Assembly: GCF_011947225.1 (NCBI RefSeq) | Contig: NZ_JAATVW010000012.1 | Span: forward strand, 62,001-126,000 | Reading direction: 5' to 3' | Length of the DNA stretch: 64,000 bases | Source: Planosporangium flavigriseum | Lineage (GTDB): Bacteria; Actinomycetota; Actinomycetes; Mycobacteriales; Micromonosporaceae | Part shown: positions 8,259-15,374 of the stretch, piece by piece | How the letters are laid out: every line of letters begins with the position of its first letter | Numbering within the stretch: position 1 is the first letter of the stretch | Program-made: the position numbers and the translations under genes | Notes under the pieces: model-generated | What the model was told of the DNA's origin: nothing | What the model saw: the letters and a program-made list of their open reading frames with translations, nothing else | Database searches by the model: none

Positions 8259-8690
8259 ATGAGTGCGATTCGACCGACCACTGTCGAGGTCGAGACGTCG
8301 TTGCGGCTGGTGACGCCGGACGCCATGGGCTTGCCCGTGCGTGCGAGCCTCCGCTTTGACCCAGAAGACCCGTACGCGGTCCACGTGCTGTTCCACGCGG
8401 AGTCCGCGACCGGTGAGCCGGTGGGCTGGTCCTTCGCCCGGGAACTGCTGGTGACCGGCCTTGACGAGCCTGCCGGGATCGGCGACGTGCGGGTCTGGCC
8501 GTGGGCCAGCGCACGCGGGGACCTGATCGCGCTCGCGCTGTCGTCACCTGACGGGAACGCCCTGTTCGAGGTGCCCCGCAGCGTCCTCGTCCGGTTCCTG
8601 CGCCGCACCTACATCGCCGTCCCGCGGGGTCGCGAGAGCGAGCACCTCGACGTGGACACGGCCGTCACCCGCCTGCTGGCCGAACGCTGA
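8259..8690 (+). CDS. ssgB: SsgA-like sporulation/cell-division regulator (SsgB type)
   Basis: The 143-residue protein is recognisable along its whole length as an SsgA-like protein: VEVETSLRLV near the N-terminus, then PYAVHVLFHA, WSFARELLV, GIGDVRVWPW and NALFEVPRSVLVRFL. SsgB is the most conserved member and in Streptomyces recruits FtsZ to sporulation septa. Orthology to SsgB rather than a paralogue is inferred from conservation. ATG at 8259 has GGGGGGAG about eight bases upstream. It stands as a single gene with a hairpin after it. Its presence marks the host as a morphologically complex actinomycete. Confidence 0.9.
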   Translation: MSAIRPTTVEVETSLRLVTPDAMGLPVRASLRFDPEDPYAVHVLFHAESATGEPVGWSFARELLVTGLDEPAGIGDVRVWPWASARGDLIALALSSPDGNALFEVPRSVLVRFLRRTYIAVPRGRESEHLDVDTAVTRLLAER

Positions 8691-8736
8691 CCGTACCGTC
8701 CGGCGCCACGATCGTGCCGGACGCGGAAGACCACTC

Positions 8737-8771
8737 CGAACGCCGGTGCCCGTAACGGGCGCCGGCGTTCG
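8737..8771 (+). terminator. Terminator after ssgB
   Basis: Sixteen-base arms at 8737-8752 and 8756-8771 with one G-T wobble and a 3-base loop form a strong stem 46 bases beyond the ssgB stop. Confidence 0.7.
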
Positions 8772-8818
8772 TGTCAAAACCCACGCTGACGTGTGGTGAC
8801 GCGATCGACGGGTACACC

Positions 8819-9634
8819 GTGAGTATGCCCAAACGATTCGACGACTATGACCGGGTGGCGGTGGTCACCGGCGCCGACTCCGGCATCGGCGAGGCGATCG
8901 CCGTCACGCTGGCGAATGAGGGTTTCGACGTCGGCGTCACGTGGCACACCGATGAGGCCGGCGCCCAAGGGGTCGCCGAAACGGTCATTGCCGCCGGCCG
9001 TAAGTGCGAACTCCGCCACCTCGACCTGACCCGGCTGCCCGACGCCGCCACCGCCGTCGACGAGCTTGCCGGCGCGCTCGGCGGCCTGGGCGTACTGGTC
9101 AACTGCGCCGGCACGGGCATCAGCACGAAAGCGCTGGACACCACCTACGACCAGTGGCGGCAGGTGCTCGCCGTCGACCTGGACGGGCCGTTCCTCTGCG
9201 CGCAGCGGGCCGCCCGCCGGATGCTCGCCGCCGGTCGCGGTGGCCGCATCATCAACATCACGAGTGTGCACGAGCACGCGCCGCGGGTGGGATCCGGCGC
9301 GTACTGTGCGGCAAAGGGTGGGCTGGGCCTGCTGACCAAGGTGATGGCCCAGGAACTCGCGGCCGACGGCATCACGGTGAACGCGGTGGCGCCCGGTGAG
9401 ATCGCCACGCCGATGACCGGCAACGAGGACGTCGACCCGTGCACCATCGAAAGGCCAGGTGTACCGGTCGGGCGTCCCGGTGACGCCAACGAGGTCGCCG
9501 CGGTCGTGGCGATGCTCGCCAGCCCCGGCGCGTCGTACGTCACCGGCTCCTCCTACGTCGTCGACGGAGGAATGCTGCTCATGGGGCCCCAGGCCGGTTC
9601 GCACCTGCACAGCGGGGACTGGCGTAACGGTTAA
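8819..9634 (+). CDS. SDR-family oxidoreductase
   Basis: The 271-residue protein is a classical short-chain dehydrogenase/reductase. It has TGADSGIG for NAD(P) binding near the N-terminus, NCAGTG, the catalytic Ser149 (NITSVHEH) and the Tyr162-Lys166 pair (YCAAK). The C-terminal GSSYVVDGG segment is typical of the 3-oxoacyl-ACP reductase/glucose-dehydrogenase-like group. The substrate is unknown. GTG at 8819 is chosen because GACGGG lies six bases upstream; ATG at 8825 is an alternative, and an earlier GTG at 8771 falls in the preceding terminator. Its stop overlaps the next start (TAATG), so it is coupled to the hydrolase gene. Confidence 0.85.
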   Translation: MSMPKRFDDYDRVAVVTGADSGIGEAIAVTLANEGFDVGVTWHTDEAGAQGVAETVIAAGRKCELRHLDLTRLPDAATAVDELAGALGGLGVLVNCAGTGISTKALDTTYDQWRQVLAVDLDGPFLCAQRAARRMLAAGRGGRIINITSVHEHAPRVGSGAYCAAKGGLGLLTKVMAQELAADGITVNAVAPGEIATPMTGNEDVDPCTIERPGVPVGRPGDANEVAAVVAMLASPGASYVTGSSYVVDGGMLLMGPQAGSHLHSGDWRNG

Positions 9635-11253
9635 TGGGCGCTGTCAGTCGGATCGCCCGCCGGGTGTTCGGTCTGCCGCGACCCCGCACCCGACGCGTAC
9701 GCGTAAATCGGGGCCTCGCCGTTCCCATGCGCGACGGGGTGGCGCTGAGAGCCGACCATTTCGCGCCGCGTCTGCCGACCGCGCCGGCGGTCCTGATCCG
9801 CACCCCGTACGGGCGCGGCTTCCTGATCAGCGTCCTCGCCAGAACCATTGCGGCGCAAGGGTTCCACGTCATTGTCCAATCCTGCCGGGGTACCCACGAC
9901 TCGGGCGGCGTGTTCGAGCCGATGCGCCACGAGCGCGACGACGGGCTGGACACGGTCGACTGGTTGAGCCGGCAGCCCTGGTACTCCGGCGAACTGTGCA
10001 CGTACGGGCCGAGCTATGTCGGTTTCGTGCAGTGGGCCCTCGCCGCGGACGCCGGCCCGGACCTCAAGGCCATGGCCACCATCGTGACGACCGCGGACTT
10101 CCACGACTCCACGTACGCCGGCGGTTCGTTCTCTCTCGACGCCGTGCTCACCTGGGCGGCGCTGCTGAGCGCGCAGCGCGGACCGCGCCTGGCGAAATTC
10201 GTGGAGCTGCGCCGGGGGCAGCCGAAGTTGCACCGGGGCCTGGCGCACCTGCCGCTGGGCGAGGCGGATCTGGTCGCCACCGGGGAAGAGGTCGCGTTCC
10301 TGCGGGCCTGGCTGGCGCGGCCCGGTGCGGAGTACTGGGCCGAACGCGGCCATGCGACGCGCCGCGCGGACGTCACCGCGCCGGTCCTGATGGTGGGCGG
10401 CTGGCACGACATCTTCCTGCCCTGGCAACTCCAGGACTACGCGGCGCTGCGGGCGGCCGGCGCTCGGCCCCGGTTGACGATCGGGCCGTGGACGCACGGC
10501 AGCCTCGGGCTGGTCTGCCACTCGGTCGGTGAGTCGATCGCCTGGTTCCAGGCCCACACCGGGGACGGGAAGACGTCGCCGCGCGAGGCGCCGATACGCG
10601 TACACGTGGGTGGTGCCGGCGAGTGGTGGGAGCTTGACGACTGGCCGCCGGCCGGTACCCGTACCCGGGACTGGTTCCTGTCGCCCGACGGCGGTCTCGG
10701 GCCGCAGCCGGGGCAACCGGACGCGACGCCCGCCCGCTTCCGCTACGACCCGGCCGACCCGACGCCGTCCGTCGGCGGGCCCAGGCTGGTCGCCACCCAT
10801 GCGGGCAGGCTGGACAACCGCGAGTTGGAGGCGCGCCCGGATGTGCTGACGTTCACGAGCATGCGGCTGCGGCAACCGGTGACCGCCCTCGGGCCGGTGG
10901 CGGCGACGATCCGGGTACGCGCCAGCGGTGAGCACTTCGATCTGTTCGTCCGGCTGTGTGACGTCACGCCGGACGGTCGATCGTGGAATGTGTGCGACGG
11001 TCTCGTCCGGGTTGCGCCCGGCCGTTTCCCGGCCGGTGACGGCGGAGTCCGCCCGGTGCGGGTCGAGATGTGGCCGACGGCGTACCGGTTCCGGGCCGGC
11101 CACCGTGTCCGGGTCCAGGTCAGCGGGGGAGCGCACCCGAGATTTGCCAGAAACACCGGTACGGGTGAACCGCTCGCCACGGCCACCAGACTGCTGCCGG
11201 TCGACGTGGAGGTTTTCGCGGCGTCGGCATTGCACCTGACCGAGAAGGCTTAG
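9634..11253 (+). CDS. CocE/NonD-family serine hydrolase
   Basis: The 539-residue protein has the two-part layout of the CocE/glutaryl-ester hydrolase family. The alpha/beta-hydrolase core carries the nucleophile Ser127 in GPSYVG, Asp259 in GGWHDIF and His288 in GPWTHGS. A C-terminal jelly-roll domain (from about 340) has ATIRVRASGEHFDLFVRLCDV and GHRVRVQVSGGAHPRFARN. An active hydrolase of esters or amides is expected; the substrate is unknown. No signal peptide is evident. It overlaps the SDR gene by one base and is followed by a hairpin, so the two form a small operon. Confidence 0.88.
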   Translation: MGAVSRIARRVFGLPRPRTRRVRVNRGLAVPMRDGVALRADHFAPRLPTAPAVLIRTPYGRGFLISVLARTIAAQGFHVIVQSCRGTHDSGGVFEPMRHERDDGLDTVDWLSRQPWYSGELCTYGPSYVGFVQWALAADAGPDLKAMATIVTTADFHDSTYAGGSFSLDAVLTWAALLSAQRGPRLAKFVELRRGQPKLHRGLAHLPLGEADLVATGEEVAFLRAWLARPGAEYWAERGHATRRADVTAPVLMVGGWHDIFLPWQLQDYAALRAAGARPRLTIGPWTHGSLGLVCHSVGESIAWFQAHTGDGKTSPREAPIRVHVGGAGEWWELDDWPPAGTRTRDWFLSPDGGLGPQPGQPDATPARFRYDPADPTPSVGGPRLVATHAGRLDNRELEARPDVLTFTSMRLRQPVTALGPVAATIRVRASGEHFDLFVRLCDVTPDGRSWNVCDGLVRVAPGRFPAGDGGVRPVRVEMWPTAYRFRAGHRVRVQVSGGAHPRFARNTGTGEPLATATRLLPVDVEVFAASALHLTEKA

Positions 11254-11258
11254 CACGG

Positions 11259-11296
11259 CGAAGGGTCGCACCGGACGGATCCGGCGCGACCCTTCG
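11259..11296. terminator. Terminator between hydrolase and SRPBCC genes
   Basis: Seventeen-base arms at 11259-11275 and 11280-11296 with one mismatch and a CGGA loop lie between convergent genes. Confidence 0.75.
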
Positions 11297-11312
11297 GTCG
11301 TACTGTTCGTCG

Positions 11313-11774
11313 TTACGGCATGGGCCGGTCGACGTCGCCTCGCCAGGCGCCCGTCTCGACCCCCCGGGACTCGATGTACTCCCGGAACCGCTTCATGTCG
11401 CCCTTGACTCGCATGTCAACGATGCCGGCCTTGTCGCCGACCTTCTCCACGAAACCGTCCGGGTCAATCTCCATCTGGGCGGTGACGCGGGTGTGGCTCT
11501 CGTCGAGGCGGTGGAAGGTCACCACGCCTGCGTGGCGCGGCCCGTCGAGCGAGTTCCACGCGATCCGCTCGTCCGGGTGCTGCTCGGTGATCTCGGCGTC
11601 GAACTCGCGGTGTACACCCGCGATGTCGACCACCCAGTGCAGGTGGGTGTTGTCAAGTTGACGGACCTCCGTCACGCCCTCCATGAACCGTGGAAACTGT
11701 TCGAACTGCGTCCACTGGTTGTAGGCGGTCCGGACGGGTACAGCGACGTCGACGGTCTCGACGACAGTACTCAT
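11313..11774 (-). CDS. SRPBCC-family (polyketide cyclase/dehydrase-like) protein
   Basis: The 153-residue protein fits the START/Bet v1-like SRPBCC fold. It begins with STVVETVDVAVPVRTAYNQWTQFEQFPRFMEGV, continues with HWVVDIAG, and ends with a long C-terminal helix (MRVKGDMKRFREYIESRG). These proteins bind hydrophobic ligands; no catalytic residues can be assigned. ATG at 11774 has AGGAG six bases upstream and is preferred over the GTG at 11789, which overlaps that site. A stress-sigma-like promoter lies 36 bases upstream, suggesting general-stress expression. Confidence 0.82.
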   Translation of the reverse strand: MSTVVETVDVAVPVRTAYNQWTQFEQFPRFMEGVTEVRQLDNTHLHWVVDIAGVHREFDAEITEQHPDERIAWNSLDGPRHAGVVTFHRLDESHTRVTAQMEIDPDGFVEKVGDKAGIVDMRVKGDMKRFREYIESRGVETGAWRGDVDRPMP

Positions 11775-12109
11775 GCCTACTCCTCTCACGCGCTTTGTCT
11801 GCTCATTTGGCTACCCGGCTTCGCGTTCGTGCAAACGCCATAGACGGGCTCCCTTGTCCGTGGCGAGGAGCACGCCTAGGGTGCGCTGGGTGTGGGCTCA
11901 GGCCCATTGCAGAAGTTCGCTTTCCCCGCTCCACACCGGCTGGCAGGGCGGCGACAGGCTTCTCCACGGGCGGTGCGCGCGGGTGTTAGCCGCTGTCGTA
12001 ATCGGAGCACGCACCACTCTTCCAACGGTTCACGGCTCAATCCCATCGGGCACTGTCGACTGCCGCCGGTCCACTTCGACTTGGGCTGCTGGCGAGGAAA
12101 GGGGCTGTC
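11775..12109. other. Divergent intergenic region, SRPBCC/MHYT genes
   Basis: This 335-base gap should contain promoters for both divergent genes. The only site I can pick out is the minus-strand GTTT-N16-GGGTAG promoter at 11811-11836. Confidence 0.45.
11811..11836 (-). promoter_or_regulatory. Stress-sigma (SigB/SigF-like) promoter candidate
   Basis: On the minus strand GTTT (11836-11833) is followed after 16 bases by GGGTAG (11816-11811), close to the GTTT-N14-16-GGGTAT consensus of SigB/SigF-group factors. It lies 36 bases before the SRPBCC start codon. Confidence 0.5.
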
Positions 12110-12940
12110 GTGGCGGAGGTTCATCACTTCGCGTTCGGGTGGATAAACCCAGTCCTGGCGTACGTGCTGTCGTTTCTGGGCTCCCTGCTCGGCCTCGTAC
12201 TCGCGGCGCGCGCACGGGACGTGAGCGGCAAACACCGGGTCCGATGGCTCGCCCTCGCGGCCGTGGCCATCGGCGGCACCGGAATCTGGCTCATGCACTT
12301 CATGGCGATGGTCGGTTTCGACGTACCGTCCACAGCGGTGCGATACGACACCCTGATGACGTTGGTCAGCGTGGTCATCGCCGTCGTGATCGTCGGTTTG
12401 GGGCTGCTCATCGTCGGCACGGGGCAGCCGCGGCTGTGGAAGCTGCTCGTCGGCGGGCCGATCGCTGGAGTCGGGGTCGCGGCGATGCATTACGGCGGCA
12501 TGGCCGCCATCCGCATGGGTGGTGTCATGTCGTTCGACCGGACCAGGGTGGTGCTGTCTATCGTCATCGCGATCGTGGCCGCGACCGTCGCGCTGTGGTT
12601 CGCCCTGGTCATTCGTGGTGCCTCCGCCACCGTCGGCGCCGCGCTGCTCATGGCCGTGGCGGTGTGCAGCATGCACTACACCGGCATGTCCGCGATCCGG
12701 GTGCGGCTCGCTCCGGAGGGCGGCACGATCGAGGGCGTGAGCCCGCTGGTGCTGCTCATGCCGATCAGCATCATGGCCTGTGTCGTCATCACCGCGCTGG
12801 CGTACGCGACGGTCGGGCTCTCGGTGCAGCGGGAAAACCGGCGGGGCGTGGAAGTGCCCGACGCGATCGCGGCCCCGCCCTCCACCGACCGGCCGCAGAC
12901 CGCTGCCATGCTGCACCCCCGGCTCAGCAGGCAACCGTAG
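12110..12940 (+). CDS. MHYT-domain integral membrane sensor
   Basis: The 276-residue protein has about seven membrane segments and three MHYT-type motifs at helix ends: MHFM near 63, MHYGG near 127 and MHYTG near 191. MHYT domains are proposed to bind copper or sense O2, CO or NO; that is family knowledge, not shown here. The cytosolic C-terminal tail (about 243-276) is Pro-rich and has no GGDEF, EAL or kinase domain, so this is a stand-alone sensor. GTG at 12110 has AAAGGGGC about six bases upstream. It is a single gene followed by two hairpins. Confidence 0.85.
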   Translation: MAEVHHFAFGWINPVLAYVLSFLGSLLGLVLAARARDVSGKHRVRWLALAAVAIGGTGIWLMHFMAMVGFDVPSTAVRYDTLMTLVSVVIAVVIVGLGLLIVGTGQPRLWKLLVGGPIAGVGVAAMHYGGMAAIRMGGVMSFDRTRVVLSIVIAIVAATVALWFALVIRGASATVGAALLMAVAVCSMHYTGMSAIRVRLAPEGGTIEGVSPLVLLMPISIMACVVITALAYATVGLSVQRENRRGVEVPDAIAAPPSTDRPQTAAMLHPRLSRQP

Positions 12941-12972
12941 GCGCGCACCGAGCGCCCGTGGCCCCGGAAGAC

Positions 12973-13004
12973 GACCAACCCGGCACCGAGGTGCCGGGTT
13001 GGTC
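12973..13004. terminator. Hairpin terminator 1 after MHYT gene
   Basis: Perfect 14-base arms (12973-12986, 12991-13004) enclose a CGAG loop, between convergent genes. Confidence 0.8.
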
Positions 13005-13019
13005 TGCCACCCTTCTGGA

Positions 13020-13058
13020 GACGGGTCTGGGCCGCGGGCTTTGCGGCCCAGACCCGTC
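13020..13058. terminator. Hairpin terminator 2
   Basis: Perfect 16-base arms (13020-13035, 13043-13058) with a 7-base loop sit 30 bases before the end of the minus-strand LolA-like gene. With the preceding hairpin it separates the convergent transcripts. Confidence 0.8.
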
Positions 13059-13087
13059 GCAACGGTCAAGCGGTCAACCCATCACGG

Positions 13088-14554
13088 TCACCGCTGTGCG
13101 GCCGCCGCGTACAGCAGCGGTGGCGGCACCGCGCCGGCCAGCACCCGGCCGTCGTCGGTGAACAGGATGGTGATCAGCCGGCTGGTGAGCAGGTGACCGG
13201 AGCCCCACGGGCCGCTGACCCGTGGCAGGTTTTCAATCTGCAGACCCCCGCCCGGGCTCGCCGGCGCTGTGCCGGGTTGCGTGGTACCGGCCGGCGGGCT
13301 TGTGGCCGGCGGGCTTGTGGCCGGCGGGCCGCTCGGTGACGGGCTCGCGGTCCGCGGACTTGGAGTGGCTCGTGGTGGCATCTTCGCGATGATCACGCTC
13401 GTCCAGCCCTTGCCGACGACGACCGGCGGCTGCGCGCCCGGCGGCGGGCGATGGGGCTGGGCTTCCTTCACCGTGGCGCCGGGCGGTGGGGTGAAGTTGA
13501 ACTGGGCCGGATTCGGCGGCGAGAAGTTGATCTGGGTGAACGCCGTCTCGAACGCCGGGTTGGCGTAGTTGCGCGCGAAGATCCGCGCTCGCAGTGGCAC
13601 GTGCCGCTGGGCGTCGACCGCCAGTGTCACCCGTGCGACCAGGGACCTGGTGTCACGCGGGACGAGGACCAGTTCGTTCGCGGTGCGGTTGGCGACCATG
13701 GTCGGTCCGGTCGTTGTGATGTTGGTGTACGGCTGGAGCTTGTTGATTATCCAGTTCGAGGTCTCCTGTGGCGTCATCGTCGTGGCGCTCGCGGAAGGCG
13801 TCTCGGTCGGGCTCTGACCCGGCATCCCGAGCGGCATTTCGCTCGGGCTCATGCTGCCGCTCGGGCTCATGCTTCCGCTCGGGCTCATGCTTCCGCTCGG
13901 GCTTGGCGTCGCGAACGGTACGACCGCGCCCATGGTGGCGGTCGCGGTCGGCGCGGAGGTTTCGGTCGGGCTCGGCGTGGACGTTTCGGTTGCGGATGGC
14001 GTGGACGTCGCGCTTGGCGTGGACGTCGCGCTTGGCGTGGACGTCGCGCTTGGCGTGGACGTCGCGCTCGGCGGCGACGTCGGGCTCGGCGTCTGGCTGG
14101 TGCCGGGAGACTGCCCCGCACCGCCGTACCGCAAGGTCTTATGGGTCGCGGTGTTCTTCTGGCTGTCCCACACCCACAGGTCCCGGCCGTTGCGGATGAC
14201 GTCGGTCTCTCCCAGCGTGCCGATCAGTGCTATTCGCGACTGGGTGGGGCCCGCGTACCAGACGCGTAGCGTGTGTGAGCCGCTCAGTAGTGAACGTAGG
14301 TTCGAACTGCCGCCGTTCGAGGCGAGCTGCGCGGGTAGGCCGAGATCGGCTCGTTCGACGACCGTGCCGGAGACGGGTTGGTTGCGGGCGTTTTGTATGT
14401 CGGTCAGCAACTGGGCCGGCGACGGCCTGGACGGGCTGGGAGTCTGGGCTGAAGCGGTGAGGGGACGGGCGGTCGCACCGCCACCGAGCATCGCCACGAA
14501 AACAGCGGCCGGTACCACCCAGCGCAGGGCCGGCCGAGTCGTGAAGATCGACAT
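13088..14554 (-). CDS. Exported LolA/RseB-like protein with low-complexity inserts
   Basis: The 488-residue protein has a signal peptide (TRPALRWVVPAAVFVAMLGG...ASA). A LolA/RseB-like beta fold follows, with PVSGTVVERADLGLP, SGSHTLRVWYAG, IALIGTLGETDVIRNG and DLWVWDS. Actinobacterial relatives are lipoprotein-carrier-like exported proteins of uncertain role. The fold is interrupted by a Ser/Thr/Pro-rich insert (about 150-250) of SATSTP and SGSMSP repeats, with another Pro-rich stretch near 400-430. ATG at 14554 is chosen because AGGAGG lies eight bases upstream; GTG at 14563 would overlap that site. It diverges from an OmpR/kinase pair across a region full of response-regulator boxes, so it is probably their target. 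Confidence 0.78.
   Translation of the reverse strand: MSIFTTRPALRWVVPAAVFVAMLGGGATARPLTASAQTPSPSRPSPAQLLTDIQNARNQPVSGTVVERADLGLPAQLASNGGSSNLRSLLSGSHTLRVWYAGPTQSRIALIGTLGETDVIRNGRDLWVWDSQKNTATHKTLRYGGAGQSPGTSQTPSPTSPPSATSTPSATSTPSATSTPSATSTPSATETSTPSPTETSAPTATATMGAVVPFATPSPSGSMSPSGSMSPSGSMSPSEMPLGMPGQSPTETPSASATTMTPQETSNWIINKLQPYTNITTTGPTMVANRTANELVLVPRDTRSLVARVTLAVDAQRHVPLRARIFARNYANPAFETAFTQINFSPPNPAQFNFTPPPGATVKEAQPHRPPPGAQPPVVVGKGWTSVIIAKMPPRATPSPRTASPSPSGPPATSPPATSPPAGTTQPGTAPASPGGGLQIENLPRVSGPWGSGHLLTSRLITILFTDDGRVLAGAVPPPLLYAAAAQR
13841..13907. repeat. 18-bp tandem repeat (SGSMSP units)
   Basis: Three full copies and part of a fourth of GCTCGGGCTCATGCTTCC lie inside the LolA-like gene. 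The 18-base period keeps the frame and encodes SGSMSP-type units. Confidence 0.85.
14001..14090. repeat. 18-bp tandem repeat (SATSTP units)
   Basis: Five copies of GTGGACGTCGCGCTTGGC, the last two slightly diverged, encode SATSTP units in the LolA-like protein. Such arrays often vary in copy number between strains. Confidence 0.85.
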
Positions 14555-14590
14555 CGGGTACACCTCCTAGCCCCATGCTGCTGCCGGCCC

Positions 14591-14712
14591 GCTGAGAGAC
14601 GGCTGAGAGCATCTCCGTCCGCTGAGAACCCGCTGAGAACACCGCTCCGAGTTGGCTGAGAGTTGGCTGAGAGCCGTTCCGTATTCGGAACAGCCGACGT
14701 GACACGCTGAGA
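14591..14712. promoter_or_regulatory. OmpR-family boxes: seven GCTGAGA direct repeats
   Basis: GCTGAGA starts at 14591, 14602, 14621, 14632, 14655, 14666 and 14706. The first six form three pairs, each exactly 11 bases apart, the spacing at which an OmpR-family dimer binds tandem half-sites. The array fills the gap between the LolA-like gene and the response-regulator gene, and the last copy touches the regulator's start. Autoregulation and control of the exported protein are inferred. Confidence 0.7.
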
Positions 14713-14714
14713 CG

Positions 14715-15374
14715 ATGCGGTTGCTCGTCGTGGAAGACGAGGCGCGCCTCGCCCGGGCACTGCAGCGTGGCCTGGCAGTCGAGGGCTTCGCGGTCGACAT
14801 CGCGTACGACGGCCCACAGGGCCTCGAACTCGCCCGCCACGGCCAGTACGACGCGATGATCCTGGATGTGATGCTGCCGGGCCTGTCGGGCTACCAGCTG
14901 ATCCGGGTCCTGCGCGCCGAGCGCAACTGGCTGCCGGTGCTGATGCTGTCGGCCAAGGACGGCGAGTACGACCAGGCCGACGGGCTGGACTGCGGCGCCG
15001 ACGACTACCTGACCAAGCCGTTCTCGTACGTCGTCCTGCTCGCCCGGCTGCGCGCGCTGCTGCGCCGGGGCGCTCCGGAACGCCCGACCGTGCTCAGCGT
15101 CGGTGATCTCGTGCTCGACCCGGCCACCCGCCAGGTCCAGCGGGGCGACGCTGAGATCATCCTGACGACCCGGGAGTACGCGCTGCTGGAGTACCTGATG
15201 CGCCGCGCGGGCCGGGTCGTGTCAAAGGTCGAACTGCTCGACCATGTCTGGGACGCCGGCGCCGACAGCGCGCCCAACGTCGTCGAGGTGTACATCGGGT
15301 ACCTGCGCCGCAAGGTCGGCCGCGAGGTGGTCGAGACGGTCCGGGGCGCCGGGTACCGGGTGGCCGAAGCTTGA
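14715..15374 (+). CDS. OmpR/PhoB-family response regulator
   Basis: The 219-residue protein has a receiver domain (1-115) with acidic residues Glu7/Asp8, the phospho-acceptor Asp51 (ILDVMLPG), Ser79 and Lys101 (LTKPF). A C-terminal winged helix follows (about 125-217, with LTTREYALLEYLMRRAGRVVS and VYIGYLRRKVG). It should be phosphorylated by the adjacent kinase and bind the GCTGAGA repeats just upstream. No strong ribosome-binding site precedes ATG 14715. Its stop overlaps the kinase start (TTGA). Confidence 0.92.
   Translation: MRLLVVEDEARLARALQRGLAVEGFAVDIAYDGPQGLELARHGQYDAMILDVMLPGLSGYQLIRVLRAERNWLPVLMLSAKDGEYDQADGLDCGADDYLTKPFSYVVLLARLRALLRRGAPERPTVLSVGDLVLDPATRQVQRGDAEIILTTREYALLEYLMRRAGRVVSKVELLDHVWDAGADSAPNVVEVYIGYLRRKVGREVVETVRGAGYRVAEA

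Noticed and set aside
9631-11271. Long minus-strand frame opposite the CocE-type hydrolase
   Set aside because: Low-complexity Arg/Gly/Pro composition with no family motifs; an antisense shadow of a high-GC gene. The same holds for long minus-strand frames at 19401-21485, 24396-26474, 44240-46696 and 55932-59000.
13841-14090. Possible CRISPR-like arrays in the LolA-like gene
   Set aside because: Repeats are directly abutting, in frame and without spacers; there are no cas genes.
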